Assembly (NCBI GenBank): GCA_030549335.1
Contig: CM060188.1
Coordinates: 4,216,001-4,280,000 of the forward strand
Origin: Pontederia crassipes
Taxonomy: Eukaryota > Streptophyta > Magnoliopsida > Commelinales > Pontederiaceae
Reading direction: 5' to 3'
Length of the DNA stretch: 64,000 nucleotides
Within the stretch, counting starts at the first letter, position 1, and the number at the start of each line of letters is the position of its first letter. Positions 25,001 through 37,766 of the stretch are shown here, one piece after another. Made by a program: the position numbers and the translations under genes. Below the pieces are notes generated by a model. That model searched no databases. It was not told the origin of the DNA and worked only from the letters and a program-made list of their open reading frames with translations.

Positions 25001-26498
25001 GCCTTATCTAGGCAATTTAGTACCGATAACCAATTACTAGCGTTGACTATGCCAATATTCAACATTATTGATCTAATCAAGCAAGAATATGAGGTTAACC
25101 CTCAACTTCAGTCTTTACTACAAGAAGCACAAATTGAAGAATCATCCAAGCCTGACTTGATAGCTAAAGATGGATTGTTATATAAACAAAGCAGAATTTT
25201 TCTTTTGGCTTCTTCTACAATAATTCCCGTATTATTGGAAGAATTTCATGCTACACCTATTGGCGGACACTTAGGCATTCTTAAAACTTATAAAAGAATT
25301 GCTGCTGAATTTTTTTGGGAAGGATTACGCGCATTAGTAGAAGATTTTGTCCGTAAATGTCAGATATGCCAACAAATTAAATATTGTACTACTAGTCCTA
25401 TTGGTTTGCTACAACCTATTCCTGTTCCAGACCGAATATGGGAAGACATATCAATGGATTTTATAACCTCCTTACCGACGTCAAATGGATTTATAGTAGT
25501 ACTGGTAGTGGTAGTTAGACTGTCTAAGTACTGTCACTTGGGCCCTTTACCGACTCATTATTTAGCTACTAAAGTTGCCAAGTTATTTGTTGAAATGGTG
25601 GTCAAATTATATGGATTTCCTCGAACAATTATTTCTGACAGAGGTTCCATATTTCTAAGTAAATTGTGGAAGAAACTTTTTATTCTTAATAATACCAAGC
25701 TTTGTATGAGTTCGGCTTACCACCCACAATCAGATGGGCAAACAGGTCCTTAATAGATGCATGCAACAATATCTAAGAAGTTTTGCCATGGATAAACCAA
25801 CTATTTGGTCTAAATATTTACCGTGGGCTGAATATTCTTTTAATACGTCTTATCACTCCAGCTCTCACATGACTCCATTTGAAGTTGTATATGGAAGAAA
25901 ACCTCCTACAATCCCTGTCTATGTGAGAAATCAACTCAGGTAGAAGCTGTTGACACAGAATTGCAGGACAGAGATGAAATATTGAAGGTTCTAAAGGCTA
26001 ATCTAACTAAAGTGCAATCCGGGATGAAGACATTTGCAGATCAACACCGAGTTGATAAAGAATTTATGGTAGGAGATTTAGTTTTTGTGAAGCTACAACC
26101 TTATAAACAAGGTTATCTTGCCTAGTGCAGTTCACACAAGTTGTCAAAGAAGTTTTTCGGACCATTTCCTATAGTTAAAATAATAGGAACTATAGCATAT
26201 GAATTACAGCTACCTCCTAATTCTCGTATACACCCATTATTTCATATTTCAAAGTTGAAGAAGGTTGTTGGACAATTTTGTTTTCCTACTACATTACCCG
26301 AGTACTCAGACATTCAAGGTCCTCTTCTAAAACCTATGGCTATTATTACTACACGAGAATTCAAAAGACAAGGACAGTTTATCAAGTAAGCTTTAGTTCA
26401 GTGGGAAGGGCTCTTAGTTGAGGATGCTTCTTGGGAAGACTGTCATAATATTCAAGCCTCATTTCTAGACTTAGACCTCAAGGGTGAGGTCCCCTTTC

Positions 26499-26514
26499 CA
26501 AACAGGGGAGAAAT
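26499..26514 (+). other. Polypurine tract of the Ty3/gypsy element
   Basis: A purine-rich stretch containing aggggagaaa lies directly against the 3' LTR start at 26515, where plus-strand priming occurs in this family. Confidence 0.75.
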
Positions 26515-27354
26515 TGTTACGGATAAGCAAATGGCAAAAAGAAAAGAGGAGAAGATAGATGGTCAAATGACAATCGTTGATATAACAGTGAGGAGAAATA
26601 GAAAGAAACCAAATTATCTAAAAGATTTTATTACAGATTGACACTTGGAAGATAAACATCAGATTTATAGACATTATAAATAATTATGATGTAATGATCT
26701 GTTACAAGAACTAACAGGTGGTTACAAATATCTATATAAAAGAAAGAATAGTTGGAAGAGGAAGAGATCTCTCTGAACCTTTTTTATAGAAAATCAGAAG
26801 TCTGGAGTTACTCGAAAACTTCCTGTTCATCTTTAGTCTTGCTTCTTTAATTGTCTAATCTTTCTTTCTCGTTTACCTACTCATAAGTATTGTTTTCTGA
26901 GATTGGAATCTTCCTTTGGTTTTTCTACTAACCTGCACGACTAGAAGTGTAGAAACTGTGAAGTGAAGGAGTTTAATAGTTCCTGACATATTTGACTAGA
27001 CAAAAAGCATTTGAAAGGAGAAGATTACCTGACAGATACGTTAAGAATCCGCACAAGGAAAATAGCAAGTTTGAGTTGGTGACTAGGCAATTCTTTTACC
27101 GAGAAGTTTGAGTTGAAACTTGAAGAGAATCATCAGTTAGATCAACAAAGAAACTAATAAGAGAACCTAACCTTAGATTGCAGAGAAACCACAACTAGAA
27201 GAGGAAAAGAGATCAGCAGCCAAAAGTGGTCTTTCAGCAATTAAAGTCAGCTATATATATTCTGTGAATGGATTTATCAAGAAAAACAACGGTGTCTGTG
27301 CAATGGGATGGCAAAATGGGCTTTGAACATGGTACTAGACTATAAGAGTTAACA
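26515..27354 (+). repeat. 3' LTR of the Ty3/gypsy element
   Basis: 840 bp, TGTTACGGATAAG...AAGAGTTAACA, about 94% identical to the 5' LTR, with a few small indels. Followed by the target duplication GTGTG (27355-27359). Confidence 0.93.
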
Positions 27355-27359
27355 GTGTG

Positions 27360-28780
27360 CCCCTAGCCCACTACCATGACTCCAAAAGTACTTCCTGATC
27401 ATTTTCTCCAAAGTTTGTAAGACTCCTCCCGAAATATAGGTGGAGCACATGGTAAGGAGCCACTGATTTCATTAGAACAGTTTTCCTTGCTTGGTTTAAC
27501 AACTTGGCCTTCCAACCTTTTATTCCTTTGGATGCCTTCTCAATGATACTTACCTAGTAATTTTGGGAGATATATTTATAGAAGATAGAGATACCTAAGT
27601 AATGAAAGGGGAATTTACCCACCTTGTATCCTAAAATATCATTTATGATAGACTTAAGATTTGGTGGAAAATAAATTTTGAATTTATTCAAGTTAAATTT
27701 CTAATTAATGAGGGCAGTATAGTGCCTGCAAGAAGATCTGATAGGAGCAATAGAGATCAAAAGGTCATCAACATTCAATAGGTAACTTATGTACACATTT
27801 CCTATAATGAACGGAGTAATACAACCTTGTGCCAAACTTTGTGCATGAGAGAAGAAAAGACCTGAGAAACTAACATAAGCAAGTAAGGGAAAGGAGATCC
27901 CCCTCTCGAATTCCCTGGTAGTTCTAGAACTTCTCCGAAGGCACCACATTGACCATACATGAGAAAGTAGGAGATTTTACGCACGCTAAGAATCAATTTA
28001 TGAAGTTAGGGGGAACTTCACAGGTGACATGACTCTATCAACTACCTCCAAGGCACCTTATCAAATGCCTTCAAATGTCAACTTTGATAATTATGCATTT
28101 TTTTCCTACCCTTAAATATGGAATAAGAAATTTCCTTGACCAACAAGATGTTATCTTGATTGGAATAGTTTGCCACCAAAGCAGACTGAGTCGAGTCAAC
28201 TAGATCAGGTAGAGTAGACTTTAACCAAGTATATTGGCAATAAGCCTATAGAGCACATTACACAAATAGATAGGTCAAAAATGACACATTTTTTGTTGCT
28301 CAACTTTGGGTATAAAACTCAGGACCGTGTGAGTTCACTCCTCAAGAATAATAACATTGTGAAAGAAATTTGAGATAGTATGAAAAATCCCCTCTCCAAG
28401 ATATCCCTAAAATGCCTATAAAATTTAATTGTAAAACCATATGAGTCAGTAGTCTTGTCCGAGCCCTTGATTCATAAATAAGTCCTTACCTCTTCCCTTG
28501 TGACAAACTCGACAAGGCTCGCATTCCAAGAGGAGGCAAGAGAGGGGAGGGTAGGCCAGGCAAAACATCCATCTAGGTTTGCATAACCCACAACCAAGAA
28601 ATTTTTATAATGTTGAATGAAGGTGTTCCTAATGCCATGTTCCTCAGTGAGGATACTATCATTTGGGCATGATTTCATTTAGATTTGAATATCATTAACA
28701 TGAAAAGTTTTTATATTTTTATTTCTTGATTTAATTCAGTTTGCCCGTATTTGCTCCACCACTTAATATTGATGTGGTGG
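27360..28780 (-). mobile_element. LINE (L1 type), reverse-transcriptase part
   Basis: The minus strand reads through typical L1 landmarks in broken frames. The pre-RT helix block has HGIRNTFIQHYKNFL near 28600 and the FVTREEVRT motif near 28480. An RT segment has GISFPLLAYVSFSGLFFSHAQ, followed by YLLNVDDLLIS, the degenerate (F/Y)xDD site, near 27760-27910. The post-RT segment near 27380-27480 (SGSLPCAPPIF) corresponds to the block that precedes KxxWGG in L1 proteins. The protein sequence continues at 18782 on the other side of the Ty3/gypsy element. Upstream of ~28780 nothing LINE-like remains, so the copy is 5' truncated. Confidence 0.72.
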
Positions 28781-30717
28781 TAAGCGTATCTAAACCTATC
28801 ATGGTCTAAGTAAAAAGACCATTTGAATGGCTGATCAATATGTCCAAATATGAAAATATTTTTCATTATTGATATCGTTAAGATTGGAAAGATTAAAAAT
28901 ATAAATAATATAAAAGTTAGATTATTATTTGAACTATCCTCTTAATAAATATGGATTATCAACAATTCAAATTATGTACAAATACAATGTGGTAGATTCT
29001 AATAAATTAATTTAAGATTATTAGTAATCTAAAAACATCATACATAGGGAAACATTCATACACATTAAAGCCTTAAAGGTAGTTTCTTTTTTGGTACCCA
29101 GTAAAGGGAGGTTTCTGAAAGTACATGTTTAAATAGGATATTGCACTCTGGTATACGATGTAGCATGCAACACAAATACTGGTCTTGGAGAATAAAATGA
29201 TTAAGCTCCAAAGCATGAGAATTTTAGAAAAAAATGAATAAATACATGCGATCGAGAAATTATTGAGGTAAACTGCACGAGTTCTCCTCCAACTTTGACC
29301 TCAATGTCTAAATTATCTTCTAATTTTATTTTGTAAGTAAACTATAATCTAAGTTTTGAAATCTTGTACGAGATATCCTTTTGATCGTCGATCGATGATT
29401 TTCCAATTACAATGTCTACATGGATAACAATAAAATAAAATAAAATAATTTTCTCGAACAATAAGATAATAACATAAAAAATTAATGCTATAGTAAAAAA
29501 AATAAAAAATGTTCCTCCTTCGCCTCTTCACTAATGACCCAACTCTGATGGAAGGGAGGTCCCTCTACTCTTTAGCGTCGGCTGAAGAGAAGGGGGTGAT
29601 CGCCCCCCTCGTCGACGTAGGTGAAGAGAAGGGGCCAGCTGCCCCCTCTCCCTCTATGCGTGATGCGTCAGAGGAGAAGGAGGCAACCGTGCCGAAGAGA
29701 AGGCTGCCTTTGTGGGAGCAATGCACAGGAGGGAGGGGAGGGGCCCCCGTTCTTTTCCTCCCTCTCCAGCAAAGGACTATCGTCTCTTTTTTATTTTTTA
29801 TTAATTTTTTTATTGTTTTAATTATCTATATTTTTTTGTGTCACGTTGATAGTGCAATAAAAAAATTTACTATATATTGATGGTTAGAAGGACAACACGT
29901 GCAAGAATTCAAAAATTTTAAAATAGACCAACAACAAATTGAAGTTAGAGAAGTGAATAGTTATCGCACCCAAAGTAATAAGATGGTTCATATAAAGAAG
30001 CGGCTGTGAATGAAATAATATATATACATCTTACTTATATGTTGCACATAAACTGTCTTTTGAGATAATAATGTCAGATTAGTTGAGTATTATTATAGAA
30101 GCATCTGCCAGCCGACTTTGCTTGACTTAATTGCATGATCAAATAGGCAATCAAATTGAGAAATATCAGATGATTTCTTTTGTCATTTTGATAATGTATC
30201 TAACTGTTGAGAAGTCATTTCACGCAATGCCAATCAAGCTTGACAAAAATGTTAAGTTCATCTTGTTCAGGTGAATAAAATGCAATGCAAGTAGGTTAAA
30301 AAGGATGGAAAACTTTTATGACTTCTTTTCATATTTCCTTTGCAATATCATTATTTTATAAAACATAAGACTGAGACACTGATGAAATAACTTCTGTTAT
30401 GAGGATGCTGCTACTAAATCCACAAAGATGAAGTGGTAGTGGTTCTGATTAATCTTCTGATATCGCTTCAAAATCTGCTCAAACTGCCGTTGTAAACTCG
30501 GATGTACTTGGAGTTCAAGAATCAAATTGTCGCTGTTATCAACTCATGCTACTACGTAACAGACGCCCCTGTTGATTCGCTCCTCCACATGTTATATTAT
30601 CCAATAAACACCTCTACGTACACTTTGCATGCATGCAGTTAGTGCGATCCCTATTTGTTCTGGATCTCAAAACCTCCTTGTATCGCTAACCTATAAATTT
30701 CTGTACATCTGGTATAG
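28781..30717. other. Intergenic; contains a GC-rich island
   Basis: AT-rich DNA except for 29505-29765, where GC jumps (ggggccagctgccccctctc). The island gives short open frames on the plus strand (Ala/Glu/Pro-rich, 123 and 66 codons) with no domain. It looks like a fragment of an unclassified mobile element or satellite. No terminal repeats were found. No supported gene. Confidence 0.45.
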
Positions 30718-30719
30718 GA

Positions 30720-30862
30720 AATATATGAACATTTGATTCTTAAACTTTATATGGTATCAGAGCTACTAAGTGCATACATATTTTCTCCCATGGATTCAAT
30801 AAGTTGGTTATTAGTAGCTCTGATATCATAAAAGAGCTTAGGGATCAAATGTTCATATGTTA
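30720..30862. repeat. Foldback repeat with tRNA-primer-site-like arms
   Basis: The left arm (30720-30768: atatatgaacatttgatt to tggtatcagagctacta) and the right arm (30812-30862) are inverted copies, roughly 80% identical, around a ~43-base loop. The inner end of each arm reads TGGTATCAGAGCTACT or TGATATCAGAGCTACT, which resembles the initiator-Met primer-binding site that follows many plant LTRs. The outer part (gaacatttgat) resembles an LTR tail. It may be two retroelement ends joined head to head. The element itself is not preserved. Confidence 0.6.
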
Positions 30863-32970
30863 ATTTATATATTGGACGCACGTGCATGCATCACATGAAG
30901 ATGGAACATGCCAAGAGTTGATTCGTGAAAGAACATATCAAGCGGTGCTTCTTTCTGAGTTGATATGCAGTTTTCCAACTTGTCTATCTACCTGGAACTT
31001 AATTTGGATGCCGCTTGGTAAATTTCATCTTTCATCCTTCAACTTTCTTTTTGTTTTAATTATTGTTAATTGGCTTCCAAATTTGTTTAATCTGTCTTAT
31101 TCATTCTCCATTTTTTTTCCATCGGTCCTCTTCAAGCTTATATATAGTCATAACTCATTACACTATACGTATTAAAATCCGTGGGGCTTTAAATTTCCGC
31201 ACACATGTGACGTTGATTTTAAGATCAAATACATAACTGACAACTATTTTCATGGCTATGAATTTATTCTGGTTTCTTTTTTAATCTGAGGCCTTAATTT
31301 CCCAAGAAGTCTTGTGTAAGTCTGTACATTCTGAGATGACCTTATTGCTGATCTTGAGCACTTGTTGCCAGTGTTCAGAAAGGATTCTCTTAATTATCAG
31401 CTATGGCTAATCTTACATGCACTAACGCTTTACTCATATATCTCCTCCCTCAGTATGGATTAAATCTGCATCAAGTGGATCCAAGCAGACCATTACCTCA
31501 CCAGGAGAAGTGCAAACAAGAACAGATATCTAGTGTGCATTGTTTGTTGGTTGACCAAAAACAGAAACAGATATTATGAACTTAATTGGGACTGTCCGTG
31601 AATTCAATAAATAGCGATCCCGTACTGACAGTAGTCTCGTATAGTATTAACTCGAGGAAAAAGAATTCATGATTGTTGCTTTGCCACATATGTTTCCATT
31701 TGACAATTCATTATTGTTGCTTTTTGAGAACAGGCCCTTCGAGACAATGAAAGACAAGTAGGTTTTAACTTCGGTCAGAGCTTGAATTCTCGAACTGATA
31801 ACAACTACAAGCTAATCAACTTTCTTTATAAGTTCAAGATCATAACAACGAACTATAAGTTCTTTCTTTGCTGAACTCTCAATAGTTTCTGCAAGAAGTG
31901 CACGCGTTGTTATGATGTCATGTAGCGAAACAATTACCTGGAAGCAGCGTTCGTAGTAACAATGTGCAGCCAAACTCGCTAGCCTGTCAGAAAGATACGA
32001 CCAAGGTATGGTTGCATGCTGCCTAGATCTGGTTGACCTAATGGTCTTCCATTCCAAGACACTGGATTATTACCAAATTTTTATAATAATAAAAAATGAT
32101 TAAGCTAATCCAAATAATGAAGTTTATTTAAGATATTAATTGGCTTAGCATTGACACACCAACTACTACTTGTACCCAAAGAGACCACGCCAGATAGAGC
32201 ACAGCTCATATGTTCATGTGTGTGTTCACTTCTTTGCTAAATAGACATACAAGAAAGTGATTTGCCTAATCTTGTGCTTAGGAACATGACATCCCACCAC
32301 TTGTATTCTACATGATGCAACAAAGGAAAGCACCCCCTACAAAGATTCCCTTAATTGCTTGCATTTTAGAAACTAACAATTTAAAGTAACGCAAAGAAGA
32401 CTGGCTGAGAAGATTGTTTCGCACCTTAAGAGACTCACTGAACTTGCTGAAGCATTTGTAGGCCTTCAAGGAGAAAACAAATTGGTTAAACAAACTTGGT
32501 TAAACTTTTTTTATGATTCCAACAGGCAGCATGAGGAGGAAACAAAGCTTTTAATTGCAGCACTTCCCACTTGTCTCAATCATGGAGCTTTAATCTTCCA
32601 AAGACACCATCATATCATTCACGTGAAACTGTTAATTAAGTTCCAGTAGTTAACAATCTCATGAAGCCATAATTATCTGCATCAAGGCATCATTCAACCC
32701 TCTTTACTCTCTGAAGTTCCAAACAGTACATCCATCACCCGGGTGGTTTTAAGTTTAACAAACTTGTATTAGAGACTAGAAATAAACATGGCGAAGCACC
32801 TCCAATGCTTCAGTTATTGCACCAAATATAATAAGGTATAAAAAAAATATACATACACAAATGATTATAGACACTAGTAGTTTTCTCACAAGAAGTTGTT
32901 GATCTTGTTGAGCCAAAAGGAACGATTAACTTGGGAAGAGGAGAAAGAAAAGGAACTGAATAACTCATCA
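30863..32970. other. Intergenic / 3' flank of the TRM gene
   Basis: No supported coding region. The TRM 3' UTR should lie just left of 32971. An 81-codon minus-strand frame at 31812-32057 shows no recognisable domain. Confidence 0.45.
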
Positions 32971-35900
32971 CTAGCGTACTCCAGTAAAATCCACCAAAGC
33001 ATCTACTACCAAATCATTCAACACTTCCCCACAAATCTCCTTAGACAACTCCTCTACCTCCAATTTCATTGATTCAGGCCACGCTTTTCCTCTTACATCC
33101 CTTTCCAGTATTGTATCTACCATTTGGTTGCTATTCCCGGACACAGCAGGTGCCCACAATCTGCCGGAAAGCCAGTTCATCACCAGACTTGACATATCTA
33201 ACAATGATTTAGTATGGAGATGAACATCTTTCTGAGGAGCCAAGGATGATTTAGTCCATGGGTATGCACTCAGAAATGCAGTTGTACCAATTTCTAATAG
33301 GGCTGAGTTGACACAGTCAAATAGGAGCCTCATGTTTGTTGTCTTCTCTCTGCACATGGATTCTTCATCTTTGTCATTGCAAAACTTGTCAAATAGCATT
33401 GGATCTAGTGGACTATCAAGAGAATGCCAATCAGCAAAGAGTGTATTGGATGTCTGTAACCCGGAAAGTAAAAGCAACTTCTGTATTAAAGTAATGTTTT
33501 CGTTCTCACTACTCTCTGATAATGGAGAACACGAACTAGAAACTTTTGAAGATGACAAATTCAGGTGGCTATCATCCCATGACAGGATACGAGCTACTGA
33601 ATCAACAGTTGATGATTTAGATAATTGTTCTGGATGAAGGGGATAAAAGGAAAGTCAGCAAAGAGTACAAGGCCTTTAGAAACAAAGATGCCAGAAAAGG
33701 ACTTACTCAATTGGCCGGTATCAGATTCAGACGATGGAGGGGCACAGTCATTGCCTTCATCCTGAAACCATGCATCTAGAACTGAGGTAGGGCTAGGTTG
33801 ATCCTGTTTGGCGCTCGAAGTGTCGTAAGTCCTGAGTTTATCATCGTCACATAAATTGTCATACATCCTAGGTTCCTGGAGATAAATATTGCCCAATAAG
33901 AATAATGGAGTCATAAATCAACAGAAGAAAAAAACAAGCTAATAAAACAGAACAGGCCAACATGAACCACGTTATGCATATAAATTCAAAACACAAAAAA
34001 GAGGCAGAGTACGAATTACAACAAAACAAGCAGATTCAACTAACCTCTCTTGTTGCAACAATTACTGGTTTTGGACATATAGTTCTCGATCCTTCATCAG
34101 AATTTTGTGAACTTTCCACTGGAAAATCTTGGGTTAATAATTCATACTTTCCATCCACAGCTGACAGAATGTCGCCTGACTGCATCTTCACACTGTCACT
34201 CAATAGCTGCTGAGAATCAGGTTTTTCTTTCTTTCGAGGTGGAGAAACATGCTCTTCTGCATGATAGTTTTTCTTTTTGTTCCGGGAAAAGAGAAGACTT
34301 GAAACTCTTCCTCTGAAAGATAGTTTCCCTTTTTGAGGCTTTGTCACTTCCTTTGAAGTGATAGTTTTAGTGATGTGAGGGCTTGAGGCTTCTACTTTCA
34401 ACCCAATGTCTTCATAAATCGAAGATGAGACAGGAACGGATTTTGACCTTGATAAATTTATAATGGCGCCATCTCCTTCGGCATCCTTTGCCCTACTGCT
34501 GGACAAGCTGGAAGCTGGTGGCCTCAGTTCATTTTCCTGAACATATGGTTTGCTGCCCGATGGCTGACCATTAGTGTTCTCTTGTTTCTTTATGTCGTGA
34601 ACGGCAAGCATTTCACCTAAGGTGCTGGAGCTTCTTCTTAAGTTTACTTCCTGCTTAATCCCGCTAGATGCAACCAAAGCCAACCTTTCAGATAGCCGCT
34701 TCTTAGCTTCCTTAATAACAGAAGATTCAGGCGAATATGAAGCCCTGCTAAAGGATGAAATTGAGTAAGGACTGCCAAATCTATTAGAATAGTCCCATGA
34801 ATGTCTTACAGTTGGAGTTACCGCCTCTGAGTTACTGAAGCAGTCACCATCTTCTTCAATATACTCACTCTCTGACCTATAAAATGAACTCTCATCTCCA
34901 CCATATCCATTTGAGTAGACAGAAGAGAGCAATGATTCATCCCTCCGATGGAAGTTTGAAATTTCCAGCATCTCTTTAGTAAAGTCCTTTCTTATATGTC
35001 TGGATTCTTTGTCATCACTATCTTCTGAATCTCCAAAAAGACAACTCTGCTCTAGAAGTTCTGGTGAAGTTGGGTGAGTAATATTAATCTTCCTGCCATG
35101 AGGCTTCATGTTGCCAGGCTTTAGTACCACTATCCTGGTTGGCTGAGAGGACCTTTCAACCTTCAGATTACTGAAATTAGAGTTCCATTGAGGCTTGTTT
35201 GATTCACATCTCCTGTCATCAACTGTTCTATAGTGCTGCCTCTTGATCAGCTTAGACTCAGCTGTTTTCGAAGGTTTCAATATGGTGATGCGTCTTGCTG
35301 GAAGTAGTGGGGAAACAGCCTCAAAGTCATTTACTTGCTGTGAATAGAGAGATCTAGGTTCTTCAAGAAATTTGACGAACAAGTCTTTGTTTGAACTCAG
35401 AACTTCAAGAGCGTCGTGGAATTCCTGTGAGTGAAGAAGCTTTTCATTTGTGGCCAGTCTCTTTGCTTCCATGAATTTCTGTCGCACAAGGGCCATCCTC
35501 TTGTCACTGTTATTTGCTTTACAATGACCCCACTGTAAATATTGGTCCTTGGTGATACCAACTCGTGATGGTTGTTGGCAGACTTCATGTATATCCTTGA
35601 ATTCTATGTCCTCACAGTCACTTTGTTGAACCTCATGCTGCATCACCGTCCTGAGAACTTGCTCTTGGTGGCATGGTAAGTAACTCCTTGGACAATCTTC
35701 ATGTAAGTTTCTCTTGCTAGCAGCTACAACAGGTTGCTGCGCAGGCATATCATCATCAAGGCCCATCAATCGGGCAACAATACTGGGTGCGTTCCTTCTA
35801 GGTTCTGTTTCTTTAGACATTTCCTCTGCTATTAGCATCTTCACTGGTGTGGCACCTGACTTTTGGCTTGAAGATCTCCTCTTCCTTTCACTATCTACCT

Positions 35901-36554
35901 ACAATCCAATTCAATCATAAGACATAAGAAAACTCTCTAAAAGGACATTCGACTTTGCTTCCATTGATGCATCGCTATATGCTTACTTGTTTGTCATCTA
36001 CATAACTGCCACCGATTGGATGAGTCACTTTCTTGGTACCAGATTTGCTCCTACGAACTGGAGAATCTGTTAAAATATCAATCACAATTAGCAAAGAGGT
36101 AGTTTGCAAATAACCTACATTGATAAATTATCTCCACTAAAATTTGGGAACCATCGGATCAGGTTGAGGGTTCCTACGATGACATAAGTTGTTGAGATTG
36201 TGAAGTAAGAAAGTAAACACAGAATTAACCCTAATGCTGTGTAAACAAAACCAGTGCCACAATTGAACGAAGAGATCAAACATAATAGGCTCTAATCGAT
36301 GGGAGAGAAGTGAAAAAAAATGGTAAAATATCTGGATGTAGGATAAATAAAGTGAGAACAAAAATGTTCGAAATAAGTCACCAACAAAAAAAAAGAGAAC
36401 ATGTTCGAAATATACCATCTCTGTGAGCTCGATCAGTCAGCAGCTTAGTTCCAGTCATGCTAGCACTCAAGTCGAACATGTTAATCATCATTCCTATGCA
36501 ACCAGGAAACGGTAATTGCAGATCGTGGCCCCTGCTGTTGTGAAACCCGCTCAT
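32971..36554 (-). CDS. TRM-family (TON1 recruiting motif) / LONGIFOLIA-like protein
   Basis: Five coding exons joined by GT-AG introns with matching phases: 36554-36416, 36066-35987, 35898-34045, 33875-33707 and 33629-32971 (966 residues). The start MSGFHNSRGHDLQLPFPGC, followed by MINMFDLSASMTGTKLLTD, is typical of the family. DUF3741 is marked by SIVARLMGLDDD at ~112-123. The long middle is Ser-rich and disordered. The C-terminal ~200 residues (LLLLSGLQTS, LLFDCVNSALLEIG, ending LVVDALVDFTGVR) fit DUF4378. TRM proteins bind TON1 and/or microtubules and recruit the TTP complex (TON1, TRM, PP2A) to the cortical cytoskeleton. Which subgroup this is, and hence its exact role, I cannot say. 5' UTR exons probably lie upstream to ~37700. 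Confidence 0.88.
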
Positions 36555-37740
36555 CTCAGTTACTGAAAGGTTGTCAAACAGAAGGTAACACATCAGATGA
36601 ACAAGTCCTTCCAAATCGCATAATTCTCCATACTCCACTCGTGTTTCAGGGTTACTTACCTGTCCAGCAAGCAAAACACCTTTACATGTCTGGATAATCA
36701 AACTCTTCCTCATACTCCAATCTATAACCAGCAAGGAATACAAGATCAGAATCAGGTCATGTCGCACAATAATGCAAATATCGCACGCCCATGAAACGAT
36801 GCCAATGAAAAATTGGCTACCTCTTGGATCAAAGATAAATATTTTTACATCAAAACACAAATCCTGAATCAACTTGTGCACTCAAAAGGACTGCTTCCCT
36901 GCTCCTCTGAAGAATGAATTGGCAAAAGTGCCATCAAGAATTGATGAAATTTTCCACTGCAAGGACACTGGAAAGATGCCAGTAACAATGCTCTAGTGAG
37001 CATAGACACGTGAAACGGAATCGAGGATGCCCAAGGGTGCGAGAGCAAAAGTTACATAGACCACAACATCCAAAAGGATAAATATGAACAGCTGAACAGA
37101 ATAAAGTACACAGAATTAGAAGTGAATTCTTTCGGAAATTAATTGGAGGTGAAAATTGTGATGCAGCGGAGCAATATACTAACTGCAAACAGTTAACTCT
37201 CAAGTCAAAGGGCGAGATCAAAACAAAGCACAAAAAAAAAAAAGAAACAAATTTGATCACCCAAAAAAAAAGCACGAGGGATGTAATCCCACCAAAATCG
37301 CGCGAGTTTTGAGTGAACAGAGCCCACACCCAATGCACAAACAGATGCAGAAGCGAGTTGAGGCAGGGAACAATACTAAAGAAACGAAAAAAAGGAAAAA
37401 AGAAGTAAAAAAAAAAAAAGAAAAGGAGAGCTGAGCTCTCTATTAGCGTCCGATGCATATTCGCATTTGCCCACCTTAATTCCCTGTTGTGCGTTCCGCC
37501 CCTCCCCTCTGCCTCCATCGTGGGCGACACGAGATCGGAATCCAGCATATCCGTCCGGCAGACTCTCAGCTCTGCGCAGCTCGCCACCGGTGACCGTCGC
37601 CGGTGTGGGGGCAGTTTTCCGTTTCGTCCGGGGGATGTGGGTTGGAGCCTTGGAGGTTGTGACAGAGAGCGCCGCGGACGTAAAGGTGGAGAAGTGGGGA
37701 AATAAATATTTATCCATTTCGTCCACTTGTTCTCTTTGCT
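36555..37740 (-). other. 5' leader and promoter region of the TRM gene
   Basis: The GC-rich segment at ~37480-37700, next to AT-rich DNA at 37740, looks like a first, non-coding exon and promoter edge. Open frames here (116, 217 and 167 codons, minus strand) run across probable UTR and intron sequence, end in low-complexity Phe/Leu tracts and have no domain. I take them as non-coding. Confidence 0.5.
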
Positions 37741-37742
37741 GC

Positions 37743-37766
37743 TAATAATAATAATAATAATAATAG
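37743..37766. repeat. (TAA)n microsatellite
   Basis: About eight TAA units at the outer edge of the TRM upstream region. Confidence 0.85.

Larger units (their letters stand above)
18788..27354 (+). mobile_element. Ty3/gypsy chromovirus-type LTR retrotransposon, broken
   Basis: Fossil LTR retroelement of 8567 bp with both LTRs (838 and 840 bp, TGTTA...TAACA) and a perfect 5-bp target duplication. Domains in order on the plus strand: gag (~22100-23000) with a zinc knuckle (CYNCDEKFHKGHKCK); aspartic protease with LIDGGSTHNF (~23230); reverse transcriptase (~23800-24400, FFDDILIYS); RNase H (~24560-25010); integrase with an HHCC zinc domain and core (~25220-25950); and a C-terminal segment ending in a chromodomain-like QWEGLLVEDASWED (~26400-26440). 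The order RT-RH-INT is that of Ty3/gypsy, and the chromodomain places it with the chromoviruses. The coding part has roughly half a dozen breaks. The LTRs differ at about 6% of sites by eye, or about 2-2.5 million years if a grass LTR rate of 1.3e-8 applies. It sits inside a LINE. Confidence 0.93.

Noticed and set aside
31812-32057. 81-codon minus-strand ORF as a possible gene
   Set aside because: No recognisable domain, no exon partners and short; kept as unsupported.
36934-37726. Minus-strand ORFs of 116 and 217 codons as separate genes
   Set aside because: They run over the probable TRM 5' leader and intron, end in Phe/Leu-rich low complexity and have no domain.
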